64,000 bases of DNA from assembly GCA_015061745.1 (NCBI GenBank), contig SUWB01000007.1:1-64000 (forward strand). The letters run 5' to 3'. The position numbers and the translations under genes are program-made. The notes below the pieces were generated by a model. It saw only the letters and a program-made list of their open reading frames with translations. It made no database searches and was not told the DNA's origin. This DNA comes from Lentisphaerota bacterium. GTDB lineage: Bacteria; Verrucomicrobiota; Lentisphaeria; Victivallales; Victivallaceae. Positions 62,586 through 64,000 of this stretch are shown here, in pieces; position 1 is the stretch's first letter; each line of letters opens with the position of its first letter.

Positions 62586-64000
62586 TTTCTTTCAAAGCAG
62601 CCTTGCGGCTGAGTTTGATCTTTCCGGAAGCAGGGTCGATGTCAATAACCTTTACAGTAACCAACTGACCTTCAGAACAAATATCGGTAACTTTGTTGAC
62701 CCGGTAATCAGCCATTTCAGAAATATGAAGCAAGCCTTCAACTCCGGGGATAATTTCGACAAAAGCACCGAAATCTTTGACCGTAACAACTTTACCGCGA
62801 TAGATCTTGCCGACTTCAGCTTCGGCAGTGGAGCCGAGGACGCGTTCAACAGCGGCAGCAAGCTGCTCAGCATTGGCCGCCATAATTTTCACGCTGCCGT
62901 CATCGTCAATATCAATAGAAGTACCGGTTTCTTCAGTGATGGCACGGATATTCTTTCCGCCGGGACCGATAAGAGCACCGATCTTGTCGGGGTTGATCTT
63001 GATGACTTCAAGTCTGGGAGCACGGGGGCTGATATCGGCACGGGGAGCAGGAATGCAGGCTTCGATCACATCGAGGATCTTCATACGGGCAATCCGGTTG
63101 CGTTCCATACCTTCGCAGAGCAGATCAATGGGAATACCGGGCAACTTGAGGTCGAGCTGGAATCCGGTAATACCGTCACGGGTACCGCAAACCTTGAAGT
63201 CCATATCACCGAAATGGTCTTCAGCACCGAGAATGTCGGTCAGCAGCAGACGTTCGCCGTTATCACCGGTCACAAGACCGCAGGAAATACCTGCAACAGG
63301 AGCGGTGATAGGCACACCGGCATCCATCAGAGAGAGGGTGGCACCGCAAACGGAAGCCATAGAGGTGGAACCGTTGGAGCTCATAATCTCAGACACGCAG
63401 CGGACAACATAGGGGAAGTCCTTGGGCATAACCTTGGCAACAGAACGTTCTGCAAGGTTGCCGTGTCCGATTTCACGACGTCCGGGACCGGCGATACGGC
63501 CGACTTCGCCAACGCTGAAGTTGGGGAAGTTGTAGTGCAGATAGAAACGCTTGAATCCGACGCCGGTGGCACTGGAAAGATCGTCAAATTCCTGAGCATC
63601 CTTTTCATTACCCAGAGTGGTGATGACCATAGCCTGAGTTTCACCGCGTGAGAAAAGCGCACTGCCGTGAACCACAGGCAGCACAGCCACTTCAGCAGAA
63701 AGGGGACGGATGTCAGTAATTGTACGGCCATCGGGACGGTACTGTTTTTCAAGGATCAAACGACGGGTCACATCGCGGACGTGATCGTCAAAGCCCTTGG
63801 CAGTTTCGATTCTGAAGTCTTCGTCGCTCATATCGGCAAAGTCGGCACGCAGAGCTTCACGGGCATCAGAGAGCAAGCCGTCGAGAGCGTTGATACGGTC
63901 TTCTTTGCCGGGGACAGTGCAGACGCTTTCAATGCGGTCGGCACAGAATTTCTCAAGAGCAGCCTGCAGAGCTTCAGGAACGAGATAGTAGTGATATTCT
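62575..64000 (-). CDS. pnp: polyribonucleotide nucleotidyltransferase, N-terminus off window
   Basis: Phosphorolytic 3'-5' exoribonuclease of the RNA degradosome. The reading frame stays open to base 64000, so the first part is missing (the track's start at 63876 is a TTG inside the gene). Visible: the second RNase PH domain with HGSALFSRGETQAMV, SDGSTSMASVCG-type region SSNGSTSMASVCGATLSLMD, ILGAEDHFGDMDFKV with catalytic Asp, a KH domain (GALIGPGGKNIRAI) and an S1 domain (GKVVTVKDFGAFVEIIPGVE) to the end. A terminator follows. Confidence 0.97.
   Translation of the reverse strand, partial: EYHYYLVPEALQAALEKFCADRIESVCTVPGKEDRINALDGLLSDAREALRADFADMSDEDFRIETAKGFDDHVRDVTRRLILEKQYRPDGRTITDIRPLSAEVAVLPVVHGSALFSRGETQAMVITTLGNEKDAQEFDDLSSATGVGFKRFYLHYNFPNFSVGEVGRIAGPGRREIGHGNLAERSVAKVMPKDFPYVVRCVSEIMSSNGSTSMASVCGATLSLMDAGVPITAPVAGISCGLVTGDNGERLLLTDILGAEDHFGDMDFKVCGTRDGITGFQLDLKLPGIPIDLLCEGMERNRIARMKILDVIEACIPAPRADISPRAPRLEVIKINPDKIGALIGPGGKNIRAITEETGTSIDIDDDGSVKIMAANAEQLAAAVERVLGSTAEAEVGKIYRGKVVTVKDFGAFVEIIPGVEGLLHISEMADYRVNKVTDICSEGQLVTVKVIDIDPASGKIKLSRKAALKEIDE

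Overview
The window looks like a chromosomal segment of a Gram-negative anaerobe of the Lentisphaerota (Victivallales-like) or a close PVC relative. This rests on secreted glycan enzymes (DUF4838, GH16-, GH78- and sialidase-type), several SGNH esterases, lipoproteins with clear lipoboxes, a TolQ/ExbB-ExbD-TonB set, a chlamydial-type zinc-ribbon coiled-coil protein and ThyX. The taxonomic call is inference. There are no rRNA, tRNA, CRISPR or prophage genes, and genes are packed in short operons with many 1-4 bp overlaps.

Layout. 0-9.5 kb (minus): lemA, M48 protease and DUF4838 glycosidase; then ruvB, a zinc-ribbon protein, an AlbA_2 protein and a DinG-like helicase. 9.5-16.6 kb (plus, except GH16): transketolase with a Cys-rich tail, phosphohexomutase, NUDIX, a lone OppC-like permease, and GH16 divergent from an AraC regulator. 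16.6-19.8 kb (minus): a coding remnant, two unknown proteins, thyX and an alpha/beta hydrolase. 20-25 kb (plus): lipoprotein, yicC, serine acetyltransferase, yggS, alpha/beta hydrolase, SGNH hydrolase. 25-32 kb: YARHG-like secreted protein, sialidase, a PdxR-type regulator divergent from pdxST, and a CapA-like protein. 31.9-38.9 kb (minus): SGNH lipoprotein, HPr, GT39-like/TPR membrane protein, GH78-like enzyme. 39-44 kb (plus): Gfo/Idh oxidoreductase, two tandem SGNH paralogs, prmA, ybaK. 43.9-50.5 kb (minus): ROK kinase; then an Ig-Na/Pi-PhoU fusion, two-subunit fumarase, DJ-1 protein and tgt. 50.6-56.7 kb (plus): exbB-exbD-tonB; ymdB-ribBA-RNB. 56.8-64 kb (minus): acyl-CoA synthetase and DEDD exonuclease; ilvB-aroA; pnp running off the right edge.

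Three signals stand out beyond ordinary annotation. (1) CATG is almost absent: I found three copies by eye in 64 kb, against about 250 expected at even composition, and codon choice around Met and His follows this. (2) Most transcription units begin with a nearly invariant promoter, TTGnnn-N16/17-TATATT, and at three divergent loci the two promoters overlap head-on. (3) Two ThDP enzymes, transketolase and acetolactate synthase, carry extra Cys-rich segments. The Ig-domain lipoprotein fused to a Na/Pi transporter with a PhoU-like tail is the most unusual architecture.
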